Assembly: GCF_028863665.1 (NCBI RefSeq) | Contig: NZ_JARBFX010000013.1 | Coordinates: 1-64,000 of the forward strand | Direction of reading: 5' to 3' | Source: Aquabacter sediminis | GTDB taxonomy: Bacteria > Pseudomonadota > Alphaproteobacteria > Rhizobiales > Xanthobacteraceae | Length of the DNA: 64,000 nt | Shown here: one piece after another, positions 8,065 to 17,695 of the stretch | Position numbering within the stretch: the first letter of the stretch is position 1 | Layout of the letters: each line of letters begins with the position of its first letter | The notes under the pieces: model-generated | The model's database searches: none | What the model was told of the DNA's origin: nothing | Seen by the model: the letters and a program-made list of their open reading frames with translations, nothing else | Translations under genes and position numbers: made by a program

Positions 8065-8871
8065 TCAGAAGGCCCGGCTGAGCCGGGCATAGCGGTCGCT
8101 GATGATCAGGAGCGCGCCGATGATGAGGATCTGCACGCTCGCGACCGCCGCGACCGTGGAATCCAGGTTCCATTCCAGATAATTGACCAAGGCGATCTGG
8201 AGCGTGGTTCGCCCCGGCCCCACCAGGAAGATGGACTTCTCCAGATCGATGAAGGAAATCACAAAGGAAAACAGCGCCGCCGCCACCACAGCCGGCTTGA
8301 TGACCGGCAAAGTCACCCGCCGGAACACCGTGAAGGGCGAGGCGCCAAGGCTTGCGGCCGCTTCCTCGATGGACGCGTTCGCCCCCACCAGGGCCGCGGT
8401 CACGAGCCGCACCGTCCAGGGCAAGGCAATGAGGGTGTGGGCGATGAGAAGGCCAGGCAAGGTGCCGGCGATCTGCACGTCCAGCAGCACTTCGGCTTCC
8501 AGGTAGAAGATGAACAGCGCCGCGCCGCCCACGATGCCCGGCACGATCATGGGCGCCAGCAGGAGGGTCTGGATCGCCTCGCGGCCCGGAAAGACATGGC
8601 GCACCAAGGCCAGGCTCGCAGGAACGCCCAGCAGCAGCGAGAAGAAAGCGGCGCATGCGGCCGTTTGCACAGAGGTGATGAAGCCGTCCCGGAACGCATC
8701 CATGGACCAGGCCCGCGCATACCATGAAAGCGTATAGCCCTCTGGCGGGAAGGCCAGGATGCGGTTGGAGAAGAAGCTCACCCACACGATGGCCACCAGC
8801 GGCAGCAGGATGAAGGCCATCACCAGAGTGGAGAGCACTCCGTAGAGGCGTGCGACCTGAGCGGGATTCAC
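8065..8871 (-). CDS. ABC transporter permease, PotC type
   Basis: Inner-membrane permease of 268 residues with about six hydrophobic helices and the EAA loop (EEAAASLGASPFTVFRRVTLP). GTG at 8871 is chosen because a good ribosome site (GAGGAGGG) stands about 7 nt before it and it lies 14 bp after the stop of the preceding permease. An ATG at 8925 would overlap that gene by 41 bp and add an unlikely N-terminus. Second permease of the PotABCD-like operon. Confidence 0.88.
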   Translation of the reverse strand: MNPAQVARLYGVLSTLVMAFILLPLVAIVWVSFFSNRILAFPPEGYTLSWYARAWSMDAFRDGFITSVQTAACAAFFSLLLGVPASLALVRHVFPGREAIQTLLLAPMIVPGIVGGAALFIFYLEAEVLLDVQIAGTLPGLLIAHTLIALPWTVRLVTAALVGANASIEEAAASLGASPFTVFRRVTLPVIKPAVVAAALFSFVISFIDLEKSIFLVGPGRTTLQIALVNYLEWNLDSTVAAVASVQILIIGALLIISDRYARLSRAF

Positions 8872-8884
8872 GGGTGCGCCCTCC

Positions 8885-9787
8885 TCACTCGGACCAGCGG
8901 CGATAATGCCGCTGCACCAGCACATTCGCGGTGGTGGTGAGCACCAGCGTCACCGCCATGAGCACGAAGGCCAGCGCGGCGCCGAAGGGCCAGTTCATGA
9001 CCTTGGCCACCTGCTGGTAGACGGTGGGCGCCATCATGTGGAATTGCGGCCCGCCGATGAGCACGGGGGTCGCATAGGCATTCATGGAGAGGATGAAGCA
9101 CATCATCGTCCCCGCCAGGATGCCCGGCAAAGCCAGCGGCAGCACCACGCGCCAGAGCGTGGTGCCATGGCTCGCGCCTAGGGAGGACGCCGCATCCTCC
9201 AGGTTTCGGTCGATGCCCTCCAGAACGCTCTGCAGCGTCACGATCATGAAGGGGAGCAGCACCGAGACGAGGCCGATCACCACGGCGGTGGGCGTGTACA
9301 TGATCCGCGCCGGTGGGACGCCCACGAGCGCAGTCAAAGCGTTGAACAGGCCCTTGTCACCCAGCACCACCATCCAGGCGGCGGTCCGCACCGCATTGCC
9401 CATGAGCAGGGGCAGGATGATGAGAATGAGCAGCACGCCCTTCCAGCGCTGGGACGCCTGACGCACCAGCACATAGGCCACCGGGAAGCCGAGGAGGAGA
9501 CACAGGAAAGTGGAGAGCGCCGACACCCAGACCGTGGTGAACAGCACTTCCTGGTAGAAGGCGTCGGCAAAGAATTTCTGGTAGTTGGCGAGCGTCAGCG
9601 CCTCCACCATCAGCTGGCCCGGCACGAAGCGGTTCAGCGAGTAGCGGAACATCAGCACCAGCGGCCCGAGCAGCGCCAGAGCCACGAACAGGCTGGCCGG
9701 TCCTGCCAGCCCGAAGACCGGCGAGACCCGCCACCTTTTCCCACCGCCCCCGGACGGGGGACCGGCCACAACCGCCATCTCGCTCAT
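8885..9787 (-). CDS. ABC transporter permease, PotB type
   Basis: Inner-membrane permease of 300 residues. A glycine-rich cytoplasmic start is followed by the first helix (GPASLFVALALLGPLVLMF) and later by the EAA loop (LEDAASSLGASHGTTLWRVVLPLALP). Order in the operon is binding protein, this gene, PotC type, ATPase, as usual for polyamine-type importers. Confidence 0.88.
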   Translation of the reverse strand: MSEMAVVAGPPSGGGGKRWRVSPVFGLAGPASLFVALALLGPLVLMFRYSLNRFVPGQLMVEALTLANYQKFFADAFYQEVLFTTVWVSALSTFLCLLLGFPVAYVLVRQASQRWKGVLLILIILPLLMGNAVRTAAWMVVLGDKGLFNALTALVGVPPARIMYTPTAVVIGLVSVLLPFMIVTLQSVLEGIDRNLEDAASSLGASHGTTLWRVVLPLALPGILAGTMMCFILSMNAYATPVLIGGPQFHMMAPTVYQQVAKVMNWPFGAALAFVLMAVTLVLTTTANVLVQRHYRRWSE

Positions 9788-9865
9788 CCCATCTTCCCAG
9801 CCATGGCCGTCCGGTTCGCGGACCCCGGCGCAGGCCTCGTCAGACGGGCTTGCGCCGGCGAGGCG

Positions 9866-10933
9866 TCAGCGCGTGATGCTCTTGTTCCAGAATTCCAGCC
9901 ACTCGGATGTGTTCTGGGCCACATGGGCATAGTCGGGGAATTTCAGCGCGGCGGCCTGCTCGGGCGTGAAGTCGATCTTGGCCTTGAGCTCGGGGGAAAG
10001 GTCCGCCTTGCCGTTGGCGGGGGCGTAGAAGCTGGTGGAGGCCAGCTGGGCCATGGCCTTGGGGTCGAGCATGGCGTTGAAATAGATGGTGGAGAGATCC
10101 GGGCTGGGCGCGCGCTTGGGCAAGGCGGCGCCGAACATGACCGCGATGGCGCCTTCGGCGGGATACTGGATGGCCAGCGGCGAGCCGTCATTGGCCCATT
10201 GCAGGCCGCGCGCCTTGTAGTTCACCGCAATGTCCACCTCGCCATTGGCAAGGCCGGCGGCAAGTTGCTGGTGGGCAGCATAGATGCGCGGCTGGGTGAG
10301 CTCTTTGAGCTCCACGAGACGCTTCTTGCCCTCTTCCGTGTTGGTGACGGAACCGCCCTTGATGAGGCCGGCCATCATCACATAGTTGAAATAGAGCTGG
10401 TTGGTGAGGCCGAGCTTCCCGGCCCACTTCTTGTCCCAAAGCTCCGCATAGGACTTCGGAGGATTAGGCACCTTGTCCTTGTTGTAGATGATGACCACAC
10501 CGCTATAGAGCCAAGGCACGAAATAGGGCTTGGTCTTCAGCGAAGGGACCACATCCGCATAATTGGGCACCTTCGCAAAGTCGATGTCGGCCAGCACGTC
10601 CTGGCTGAACATCTCATAGGCATCGCCCTCGTTGAGGTGGATCACGTCCACCGTGCCCCGCCGCAGGCGCTTCTCGGCCAGCAGCTTGGCCTTGCGCTCG
10701 GGCTCCATGCCGAGGTCGTTGACCACCTTGATGCCCTGGCTCTCCACCAGGGGGATCTCCACGAACTTGCGGGTGCGCTCGTTCCAGTCGCCGCCCCAGT
10801 TGGAGACGACGAGGGTCTTGTCCTGCGCGAGCGCGCCGCGCGGACCGGCCATGGCAAGGCCGGCGGCCCCCAGGCCCACGAGCACGGAACGGCGCGAAGG
10901 CGCGCCGAGAAGGCTGTCGATGGTCTTGGTCAT
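9866..10933 (-). CDS. ABC transporter substrate-binding protein, PotD-like
   Basis: Periplasmic binding protein of 355 residues, extracellular solute-binding family 1/PotD fold. The N-terminus has a twin-arginine look (SRRSVLVGLGAAGLAMAGPRGALAQ), so it may be exported folded by Tat. The mature part begins KTLVVSNWGGDWNERTRKF, typical for this group. Start at MTKTID (10933), preceded by AGAGG; the open frame upstream is not conserved-looking. First gene of the transporter operon and 120 bp downstream of the N-carbamoylsarcosine amidase gene. Confidence 0.88.
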   Translation of the reverse strand: MTKTIDSLLGAPSRRSVLVGLGAAGLAMAGPRGALAQDKTLVVSNWGGDWNERTRKFVEIPLVESQGIKVVNDLGMEPERKAKLLAEKRLRRGTVDVIHLNEGDAYEMFSQDVLADIDFAKVPNYADVVPSLKTKPYFVPWLYSGVVIIYNKDKVPNPPKSYAELWDKKWAGKLGLTNQLYFNYVMMAGLIKGGSVTNTEEGKKRLVELKELTQPRIYAAHQQLAAGLANGEVDIAVNYKARGLQWANDGSPLAIQYPAEGAIAVMFGAALPKRAPSPDLSTIYFNAMLDPKAMAQLASTSFYAPANGKADLSPELKAKIDFTPEQAAALKFPDYAHVAQNTSEWLEFWNKSITR

Positions 10934-11053
10934 GATCGCCTCTGGAGGTGTGTTTTTGTTTGGAAGGTGCGGTCTTTTTGATTCAAAGGCCGGCGCGGGC
11001 GCCGACACCTCAAGGCGCCCGCGGGACAGTCCCGTGGACGCCTTGAAATCCGG

Positions 11054-11758
11054 TCATGCGGCGGCGCGGGTGCCCACCTCGTCCAGATACTGGATGCAGC
11101 GGGACAGGGGCTCCACGTCGGCGAACTTGGCGTCGATGTCGAACAGGTTCCACGCCACCGCGCCGGGCACGCGGTCGCCGATGCACTCCTTCACCGCGAT
11201 GGTGCGGAAGCCCTCGGCGAGACCGTCGCACAAGGTGGTGCGGACGCAGGCCGATGCGGTCACGCCGGTGACCAGGATGGTGTCCACGCCGTTGGCCCGG
11301 AGGAAGCCGGACAGGTAGGTGCCGGCAAAGGCAGACGCCCGCTTCTTGATGAGCACCTGTTCGCCGGGGATGGGCTCGATGCGGCTGTCGATGGCCCACA
11401 GGTCCGGCTTGTCGGCCGCGACCACCTCGACGGGGATCTTGCAGTGCCAGAGGCCCATGTCGGTGGCGGCGACGGTGGGGTCGGTCACCTGGTAGCAAGT
11501 GGTCACATGAACCACCGGATGGCCGTTGCGGCGGCAGGCGGCCAGCAGGGCCTGGACGCCGGGAATGATCTGCTCGTCGATATTCTCGCAGGTGAAGGGG
11601 TTGCCCGGACGGGTCCAGGCATTGGCGAGATCCACATTCACCAGGGCGGGACGCCGGCCGAAGCCCACGCGGCGCTGAAAGCCACGGGTCTGGTAAAGGG
11701 CGGTCGCCTTCTCGAACGCCGCATTGAGTGCCGCGTCCAATTCCTTGTCGAACGACAT
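11054..11758 (-). CDS. N-carbamoylsarcosine amidase (isochorismatase family)
   Basis: Cysteine amidohydrolase of 234 residues. It strongly resembles Arthrobacter N-carbamoylsarcosine amidase as I remember it: shared stretches are RGFQRRVGFGRRPA, DLANAWTRPGNPF, DMGLWHCKIP, RASAF and GDRVPGAVAWNLFDIDAKF. The catalytic triad is visible as Asp in VDLANAW, Lys in LIKKRASAF and Cys in TGVTASACVRTT. The enzyme releases sarcosine, CO2 and ammonia from N-carbamoylsarcosine, an intermediate of creatinine breakdown through N-methylhydantoin. Upstream lies a divergent LysR gene, downstream a PotABCD-like importer, and a sarcosine oxidase operon follows a few kilobases away. A related carbamoyl-amide substrate is possible. 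Confidence 0.85.
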   Translation of the reverse strand: MSFDKELDAALNAAFEKATALYQTRGFQRRVGFGRRPALVNVDLANAWTRPGNPFTCENIDEQIIPGVQALLAACRRNGHPVVHVTTCYQVTDPTVAATDMGLWHCKIPVEVVAADKPDLWAIDSRIEPIPGEQVLIKKRASAFAGTYLSGFLRANGVDTILVTGVTASACVRTTLCDGLAEGFRTIAVKECIGDRVPGAVAWNLFDIDAKFADVEPLSRCIQYLDEVGTRAAA

Positions 11759-11860
11759 GGGTCCAATCCTTCCTTGGGGGACGCTTCCCTCCGCGGCGGG
11801 GAGCATGAGAGGCAGGATGGAGCCGGCAATCGAGAACGGGAAATTCTAATTTGACCTTTT

Positions 11861-11882
11861 TTCATTCCTCATTTGTTATGAA
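11861..11882. promoter_or_regulatory. LysR-type operator candidate
   Basis: TTCAT (11861-11865) and ATGAA (11878-11882) form an inverted repeat with a 12-nt centre, containing the T-N11-A core used by LysR regulators. It lies in the divergent gap between the amidase gene and the LysR gene and ends 6 bp before the LysR start codon, suiting autoregulation and activation of the amidase/transporter operon. Confidence 0.55.
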
Positions 11883-11888
11883 TGGACC

Positions 11889-12785
11889 ATGCGCTATGAC
11901 CTCCGCCACATTCGCAGCTTCCTCGTCCTGGCCGAAGAACTGCACTTCAGCCGGGCAGCAAACCGCCTCAACATGACCCAGCCGGGCATGAGCCGCCTCA
12001 TCAGCGAGTTGGAGCGGGAAGTGGGCGTGCCGCTGCTCCGGCGCACCACGCGCTCGGTGGAGCTGACGGATGCCGGCCGGGCTTTCCAAATCCATTGTCG
12101 CTCCGGCCTCGACCACCTGGAGCGGGCCGTCACCATTGCCCGGCGCACCGCCACCGGCCTCACGGGCACCTTGCGCATCGGCTACATGGACTTCGCCATC
12201 AATGGCCGGCTGCCGGAACTGCTGCGCGCCTTCAGCCGCTACCGGCCGGAAATCCGGCTCGAACTGTCCTTCGTCCCCACGCTGAAACAGCAGGAGGCGC
12301 TGCTGGCGGACCGCATCGACGTGGGCTTCATGATCGGCGCGTTCGAGAGCGAGACCATGGTCTCCTATCCCTTCGACAGCGACCGGCACGTGGCCCTCCT
12401 GCCGGTGACGCATCCCCTTTCCAACGTGCGGGCCCTGCGCCTCGCCGACCTTGCAGGCGAACCCTTCGTGTTGGGCACGGGCGAGAACTGGGGCGCCTAT
12501 CGCCGCGACCTGTTCAACCTGTGTCACCGCCATGGCTTCCATCCCAACATCGTGCAGGAGGCGTCCTCTTCGGAAGGCATTTTCGGGCTGGTGGCGGCGG
12601 GCGTGGGCGTGAGCATCTATGCGAGCTGCGTGCGCAATCTCCAGCGGCGCGGCATCGTCATCCGCCCCCTCGACGACGTGCCCGACCCGATCCCCACTTG
12701 CGCGGTCTGGTCGACCCCCGTGCAGTCGCCGAGCGTGAAGGTGTTCACCGAATTTCTGGAGCGGGTCTGGGGTGGCAGCGGCTGA
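11889..12785 (+). CDS. LysR family transcriptional regulator
   Basis: Regulator of 298 residues. The winged helix-turn-helix fills residues 1-60 (DLRHIRSFLVLAEELHFSRAA, then LNMTQPGMSRLISELEREVG), followed by a two-lobe LysR substrate-binding domain (about 90-290). Divergent from the N-carbamoylsarcosine amidase gene, so it most likely controls the amidase and the transporter behind it in response to a pathway compound. This assignment rests on position only. Confidence 0.9.
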   Translation: MRYDLRHIRSFLVLAEELHFSRAANRLNMTQPGMSRLISELEREVGVPLLRRTTRSVELTDAGRAFQIHCRSGLDHLERAVTIARRTATGLTGTLRIGYMDFAINGRLPELLRAFSRYRPEIRLELSFVPTLKQQEALLADRIDVGFMIGAFESETMVSYPFDSDRHVALLPVTHPLSNVRALRLADLAGEPFVLGTGENWGAYRRDLFNLCHRHGFHPNIVQEASSSEGIFGLVAAGVGVSIYASCVRNLQRRGIVIRPLDDVPDPIPTCAVWSTPVQSPSVKVFTEFLERVWGGSG

Positions 12786-12863
12786 GAGCGGGCCGCAGCG
12801 CAAGCTCGAGGAAAGCGACATGCCGCAAAGAGAGGGCCTGATGCCCCGAATGCGAGCCCGGCC

Positions 12864-14954
12864 ATGCAGCTTTCCATCAAGACCACACTGGTTTCCCTGT
12901 TCTGCGTCTTGAGCGCCATCATGGCGGCGCTCTGTTCCGTAGCGCTGTATAATTCCTACGGCACCTATGTGGCCGCCGATCGGGTGGAGGAGGACGTACG
13001 CATTGACCGCGACCTGTTCCGCGCCGTGTCCGTCTTCCGCTTCGAACGCGGCGGCTCCACCACGGGCTTGCTGGCCGCCGGGGACATTGGGGCCATTCGC
13101 ACGCGCCTGTTGAAAGACCGAGCGGTGGTGGAAAGCTCCATGGCCGCCGCCCTCGCCGCCCTGGACCGGCAGGCGGGCGCCCCCCGGCGGGACTTGGTGG
13201 ACAAGTTGAAGGCCCGCTATGGGGCGGTGGTCGCGGTGCGCAAGTTGGTGGACGAAAATCTGGCGCGCCCGCTCGAGCAGCGGGATCCGGAGGTCTATCG
13301 GCGCATTTCTTCCGACGGCCAGGCGCTGATCGACGCCCTCGAGGCCACCTCCAGCAGCATGGAGGCGGACATCCGCGCCTTGGACCCCGCCATGTCGCAA
13401 TTGCTGCTGGCCCGCTCCATGGGTTGGGCGGCGCGCACCTTTGCCGGCCTATCCTCCCTTGCCCTGAACACCGCCCTCGCGGAGCGCCGTCCCTTCACAC
13501 CGCAAGAGATCCGAACCGTCACCATCAATGATGCCCAGGCCGATTTCGCCTGGAAGACCGTCCAGGAAATCGTGACGGCAGACAACACGCCGCTCACCCT
13601 CAAGGCCGCCGTGGCCAACGCGCAGGCCGAGTTCTTCTCCGGCGCCTTCGATGCCATGCGCGATGCGGAGATCAAGCGGCTGAGCGCGGGCGAGGCTCCC
13701 ACCCTGACCATCGCCGCCTGGCGCGACATCAACACGCCTAAACTCACCACAATCGCCGACGTGGCCAGCGCTGCCCTCGACGCCTTGCTGTCGCAGGCCG
13801 AGACGGCACAGGCCAGCGCCAAGATGGCGTTCCTCACCTATGGCGCCGTGCTGGTCGTCAGCCTCGCCATCGCCCTGTTCGGCCTTGCGGTGGTGATCGG
13901 CCGCGTGGTGCGCCCCGTCTCGGCCCTCACCCGCACCATGACCGAACTGGCCGGCGGCGATTACACCGTCGCCGTGCCCGGCACCGGCCGGCGCGACGAG
14001 GTTGGCTCCATGGCCAACGCGTTGCTGGTGTTCAAGGACCAGCTGCTGCGCAATGCCGAGCTGGAGCGCGAGAACGAGCATGCCCGCCGTTCGGCGGAAG
14101 ACGAGCGCCGCAGCAGCATGCTGGCGCTGGCCGACCGGTTCCAGGGCGAGGTGGGCGGCATCATCAGCAACGTCTCCACCGCCTCCAGTGAATTGCACAA
14201 GACGGCGGAGCGCATGACCACCGTCGCCCAGCTCACCTCCAGCCGGTCCACCTCCGTGGCCGCCGCCGCCACCCAGGCCTCCAGCAATGTGGTGGTGGTG
14301 GCGAGCGCCGCCGAAGAGATGGGCGCGTCCGTGGACGAGATCGCCCGCCAGGTGCGCAAGTCCACCGAACTGTCCGCCAGCGCCGTGGCCGAGGCTGCCA
14401 AGACCGGCGAAGTGATCCGCCATCTCTCAAGCGCCGCAGCCCGGATCGGCGACTTCATCGGCCTCATCTCCACCATCGCGTCCCAAACCAATCTGCTCGC
14501 ACTGAACGCCACCATCGAGGCGGCGCGCGCAGGCGAGGCGGGCAAGGGTTTTGCGGTTGTGGCGGCAGAGGTGAAGGAACTGGCCTCCCAGACCGCCAAG
14601 GCGACGGAGGAGATCGAGACCCAGATCGGCGAGATCCAGGCCGCCACCCAGCAGGCGGTGAGCGTGATCGAGGGTGTCAGCACGCAGATCGGCATGATGC
14701 GCGACTTCGCACAGGAGATTTCCACCGCCGTGGAGCAGCAGGGCGTCGCCACCCGCGAAATCGTGCACAATGTGGATCAGGCTGCCACCGGCACCAACTC
14801 CGTGAGCGGCCTCATCACCGACGTGGCGAAGAATGCCGATGAGGCGGGCGCTGCCGCCGGCATGGTGCTGGGCGCGGCGGGGGCGCTTTCCGAACAGACC
14901 CGCCGCCTGGAGCAGCAGATGGCGGCCTTCCTCGCCACCGTCCGGGCCGCCTGA
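12864..14954 (+). CDS. methyl-accepting chemotaxis protein
   Basis: Transmembrane chemoreceptor of 696 residues. TM1 is near residues 8-28, then a large, mostly helical periplasmic sensor to about 315 (nitrate/nitrite-sensor-like helical pattern, not firmly assigned), TM2 near 318-340, HAMP ([20 protein letters not shown]) and a cytoplasmic signalling domain with the hairpin tip [20 protein letters not shown] around 540-560. No C-terminal CheR-docking pentapeptide is seen. It sits between the N-carbamoylsarcosine and sarcosine genes, which suggests a related ligand. The ATG at 12864 has only a weak ribosome site. Confidence 0.92.
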   Translation: MQLSIKTTLVSLFCVLSAIMAALCSVALYNSYGTYVAADRVEEDVRIDRDLFRAVSVFRFERGGSTTGLLAAGDIGAIRTRLLKDRAVVESSMAAALAALDRQAGAPRRDLVDKLKARYGAVVAVRKLVDENLARPLEQRDPEVYRRISSDGQALIDALEATSSSMEADIRALDPAMSQLLLARSMGWAARTFAGLSSLALNTALAERRPFTPQEIRTVTINDAQADFAWKTVQEIVTADNTPLTLKAAVANAQAEFFSGAFDAMRDAEIKRLSAGEAPTLTIAAWRDINTPKLTTIADVASAALDALLSQAETAQASAKMAFLTYGAVLVVSLAIALFGLAVVIGRVVRPVSALTRTMTELAGGDYTVAVPGTGRRDEVGSMANALLVFKDQLLRNAELERENEHARRSAEDERRSSMLALADRFQGEVGGIISNVSTASSELHKTAERMTTVAQLTSSRSTSVAAAATQASSNVVVVASAAEEMGASVDEIARQVRKSTELSASAVAEAAKTGEVIRHLSSAAARIGDFIGLISTIASQTNLLALNATIEAARAGEAGKGFAVVAAEVKELASQTAKATEEIETQIGEIQAATQQAVSVIEGVSTQIGMMRDFAQEISTAVEQQGVATREIVHNVDQAATGTNSVSGLITDVAKNADEAGAAAGMVLGAAGALSEQTRRLEQQMAAFLATVRAA

Positions 14955-14982
14955 CGGGCGGTTCCTTCGCGGACCGCGCGGC

Positions 14983-16053
14983 TCAGTCGAAGACGCGGCG
15001 GTCCGCATTCTCCCGCGCTGTGCCGCCGGTGGCGGCGCCGGCGGCCAGATGCCCTTTTCGAAAAGCGGCCGGCGTCTGGCCATGACTGGCCTTGAACGCC
15101 CGGCCGAAATGGGAGGCATCGGCAAAGCCCAGTTCCGCCGCCACCTGGGCGACGGACAGGCTGGTGTTCTGCAGCATCCAGCGCCCGTGGCGCAGACGCA
15201 GGGCCAAATAGGCCGCCTGGGGGCTCTCGCCCATGGCCTCTCCGAACAGGCGTTCCAGTTGTCGCGCGCCAAGTCCCAGGCGGCCGGCAATGTCCGCGAT
15301 GGGCAGCGGCTCGGCCAGGTTCTGCTCCATCAGCAGCAAGGCGCGCGAGACCCGGCTGTCGTCGCTTGGCACGGTGCCGAGCGGCACGGGCTGGGCACTC
15401 TCTTCCGAGCGGGGGCGGTCGATGAGAAGGATGTTCAGCGCCTTCTGCGCCGCCGCCGCGCCCAGATGGTCCTGCACCAGCCGCGCGGCAAGATCGGCCA
15501 CCCCGGTGCCGCCCGGACAGGTGATGCGGTCGCCATCCCGCACGAACAGACGGTCCGCCACCGGCACGAGGGCCGGGAACTCCTCCAGGAAGTCCCGGTA
15601 ATGATACCAGCTGACGCAGCATTTGCGGCCCGCCATGAGGCCGAGGCGGCACAGCACGAAGCTGCCCGTGCACACCCCCACCAGCTTCACCCCCGCCTGT
15701 GCGGCGCGGGCGAGATAGGCGCCGATTTCCGGCGGCAAGGGCGGCATGCCATGGAGGAGACCGCCCACCACCACCACATAGTCGAACGCTGAGGGATCCG
15801 TGAGATCGGAGGTCGGCTGGATCTCGATGCCGCAGGACGAGCGGGCGGGCAGCCGGCGCGGGCTCATGACCTGCCAGGCGCATTCGATAGGGCGCGAGCG
15901 GTCGCCCTCGTCGGCGGCGAGGCGCAGCACGTCCACGAACGTGGAGAAGGCGGTGAGGGTGAAGTTGTGCATCAGCACGAAGCCCACCCTGAGCTTGGCG
16001 CGGGGGATGGCGCGGGAGATTGCCCCTCCCCTTGCCGGCTGAGAATGTCGCAT
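14983..16053 (-). CDS. GlxA/AraC family regulator, GbdR-like
   Basis: Regulator of 356 residues with an N-terminal DJ-1/PfpI-like (GATase1) domain (about residues 25-205; VGVCTGSFVLCRLGLMAG) and a C-terminal AraC double helix-turn-helix (about 240-340; LPIADIAGRLGLGARQLERLF, SVAQVAAELGFADASHFGRAF). GbdR of Pseudomonas has this architecture and activates sarcosine oxidase and related betaine genes. Here the gene is divergent from soxB across an 88-bp gap, supporting the same role. Start at MRHSQPARGG; the open frame upstream would run into soxB. Confidence 0.85.
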   Translation of the reverse strand: MRHSQPARGGAISRAIPRAKLRVGFVLMHNFTLTAFSTFVDVLRLAADEGDRSRPIECAWQVMSPRRLPARSSCGIEIQPTSDLTDPSAFDYVVVVGGLLHGMPPLPPEIGAYLARAAQAGVKLVGVCTGSFVLCRLGLMAGRKCCVSWYHYRDFLEEFPALVPVADRLFVRDGDRITCPGGTGVADLAARLVQDHLGAAAAQKALNILLIDRPRSEESAQPVPLGTVPSDDSRVSRALLLMEQNLAEPLPIADIAGRLGLGARQLERLFGEAMGESPQAAYLALRLRHGRWMLQNTSLSVAQVAAELGFADASHFGRAFKASHGQTPAAFRKGHLAAGAATGGTARENADRRVFD

Positions 16054-16141
16054 TTGTTCCAAACCATAGTCGCGCCGATGCAAGATGGAAAGGCGCCTCA
16101 GGCCCATTGTGCGCTCACACTCGATCCGGCCGAGGTGGCTG

Positions 16142-17395
16142 ATGCGTTCCTTTTCCCTGTTCTCGCTCCTGAAGGAGACGGCCAACGCCCATAAGGGCTG
16201 GACGCCCCAATGGCGCGATCCCGAGCCCAAGGCGCAGTATGACGCCATCATCGTGGGCGGCGGCGGCCATGGCCTCGGCGCGGCCTATTACCTGGCCAAG
16301 GAACACGGCCTGACCAATGTGGCGGTGCTGGAAAAGGGGTGGATCGGCGGCGGCAATTCGGGCCGCAACACCACCATCATCCGCTCCAACTATCTCTATG
16401 ACGAAAGCGCCGCGCTCTACGAGCATGCCTTGAAGCTGTGGGAGGGCCTCTCCGAGGACCTCAACTACAACGTCATGTATTCCGCCCGCGGCGTGCTCAT
16501 GCTGGCCCATACCCAGCACGACGTGCAGAGCTTCAAGCGGCACGTCTATTCCAACCGTCTCAACGGCATCGACAATGAGTGGCTCACCCGGGAGCAGGTG
16601 AAGGAATTCTGCCCGCCGCTCAACATCTCCCCCGACATCCGCTACCCCATCGTGGGCGGCGCGCTCCAGCGGCGGGGCGGCTCGGCGCGGCACGATGCGG
16701 TGGTGTGGGGCTATGCCCGCGGCGCCGATGCGCGCGGGGTGGACATCATCCAGAATTGCGAGGTCACCGGCATCCTGCGTGGCCCCGATGGCGCCGTGAC
16801 CGGGGTGGAGACCACGCGCGGCACCATCCGCTCCAAGCGCGTGGGCGTCTCGGCGGCGGGCCATACCAGCGTCCTCATGGCCATGGCGGGCGTGCGCATG
16901 CCGCTGGAGAGCTTCCCGTTGCAGGCGCTGGTGTCCGAGCCGGTGAAGCCGTGCTTTCCCTGCGTCGTCATGTCGAACGCGGTGCACGCCTACATCTCCC
17001 AGTCCGACAAGGGCGAGCTGGTGATCGGCGCCGGCACGGACCAGTACACCTCCTATTCCCAGCAGGGCGGCCTGCACATCACCACCCACACGCTCGACGC
17101 CATCGTGGAACTGCTGCCGCAGTTCACGCGCATGAAAATGCTGCGCTCCTGGGGCGGCATCGTGGACGTGACGCCGGATCGCTCGCCCATCATCGGGCTG
17201 ACCCCGGTGCCCGGTCTCTATGTGAATTGCGGCTGGGGCACGGGCGGGTTCAAGGCGACGCCGGGCTCGGCCCATGTGTTCGCCCACACCATCGCCACCG
17301 GCGCGCCCCACCCCATCAATGCCCCCTTCACCCTGGACCGGTTCCGCACCGGCCGCCTCATCGACGAGGCGGCGGCGGCGGCTGTGGCCCATTGA
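16142..17395 (+). CDS. soxB: sarcosine oxidase subunit beta
   Basis: FAD/FMN-binding beta subunit (417 residues) of heterotetrameric sarcosine oxidase, where sarcosine is oxidised in the cytoplasm. The dinucleotide motif [17 protein letters not shown] is at about residues 33-49. His184 in [12 protein letters not shown] matches the histidine that binds FMN covalently in this family. The start [11 protein letters not shown] is the family N-terminus and has GAGG upstream; an earlier in-frame start would overlap the regulator's 5' region. First gene of soxB-soxD-soxA-soxG-sdaA-glyA. Confidence 0.95.
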   Translation: MRSFSLFSLLKETANAHKGWTPQWRDPEPKAQYDAIIVGGGGHGLGAAYYLAKEHGLTNVAVLEKGWIGGGNSGRNTTIIRSNYLYDESAALYEHALKLWEGLSEDLNYNVMYSARGVLMLAHTQHDVQSFKRHVYSNRLNGIDNEWLTREQVKEFCPPLNISPDIRYPIVGGALQRRGGSARHDAVVWGYARGADARGVDIIQNCEVTGILRGPDGAVTGVETTRGTIRSKRVGVSAAGHTSVLMAMAGVRMPLESFPLQALVSEPVKPCFPCVVMSNAVHAYISQSDKGELVIGAGTDQYTSYSQQGGLHITTHTLDAIVELLPQFTRMKMLRSWGGIVDVTPDRSPIIGLTPVPGLYVNCGWGTGGFKATPGSAHVFAHTIATGAPHPINAPFTLDRFRTGRLIDEAAAAAVAH

Positions 17396-17404
17396 GGCTT
17401 TGCC

Positions 17405-17695
17405 ATGCTGCTCGTGACCTGCCCTTATTGCGGCCCCCGCCCGGAAATCGAATTTCGCTGCGGCGGCGAGGCCCATATCGCCCGACCCGCCGACCCGTCC
17501 GCGCTCGATGACGCGGCCTGGGCGGAATATCTCTATGTGCGCAGCAATCCCAAGGGCCGCCATGCGGAGCGCTGGCTCCACATCCACGGCTGCGGGCGCT
17601 GGTTCAATGCGCTGCGCGACACCTATTCGGATGCCTTCATCGCCACCTATCCCATGGGCACGCCGCGCCCGGACCTGACCGAGGGGACGAAGTGA
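17405..17695 (+). CDS. soxD: sarcosine oxidase subunit delta
   Basis: Small zinc-binding subunit (96 residues). Cysteines of CPYCGPR near the start and the HGCGRWFNALRDT segment near the end are the zinc-site features of SoxD. Lies 9 bp after soxB; its stop codon overlaps the soxA start by 1 bp (TGATG). Confidence 0.95.
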   Translation: MLLVTCPYCGPRPEIEFRCGGEAHIARPADPSALDDAAWAEYLYVRSNPKGRHAERWLHIHGCGRWFNALRDTYSDAFIATYPMGTPRPDLTEGTK

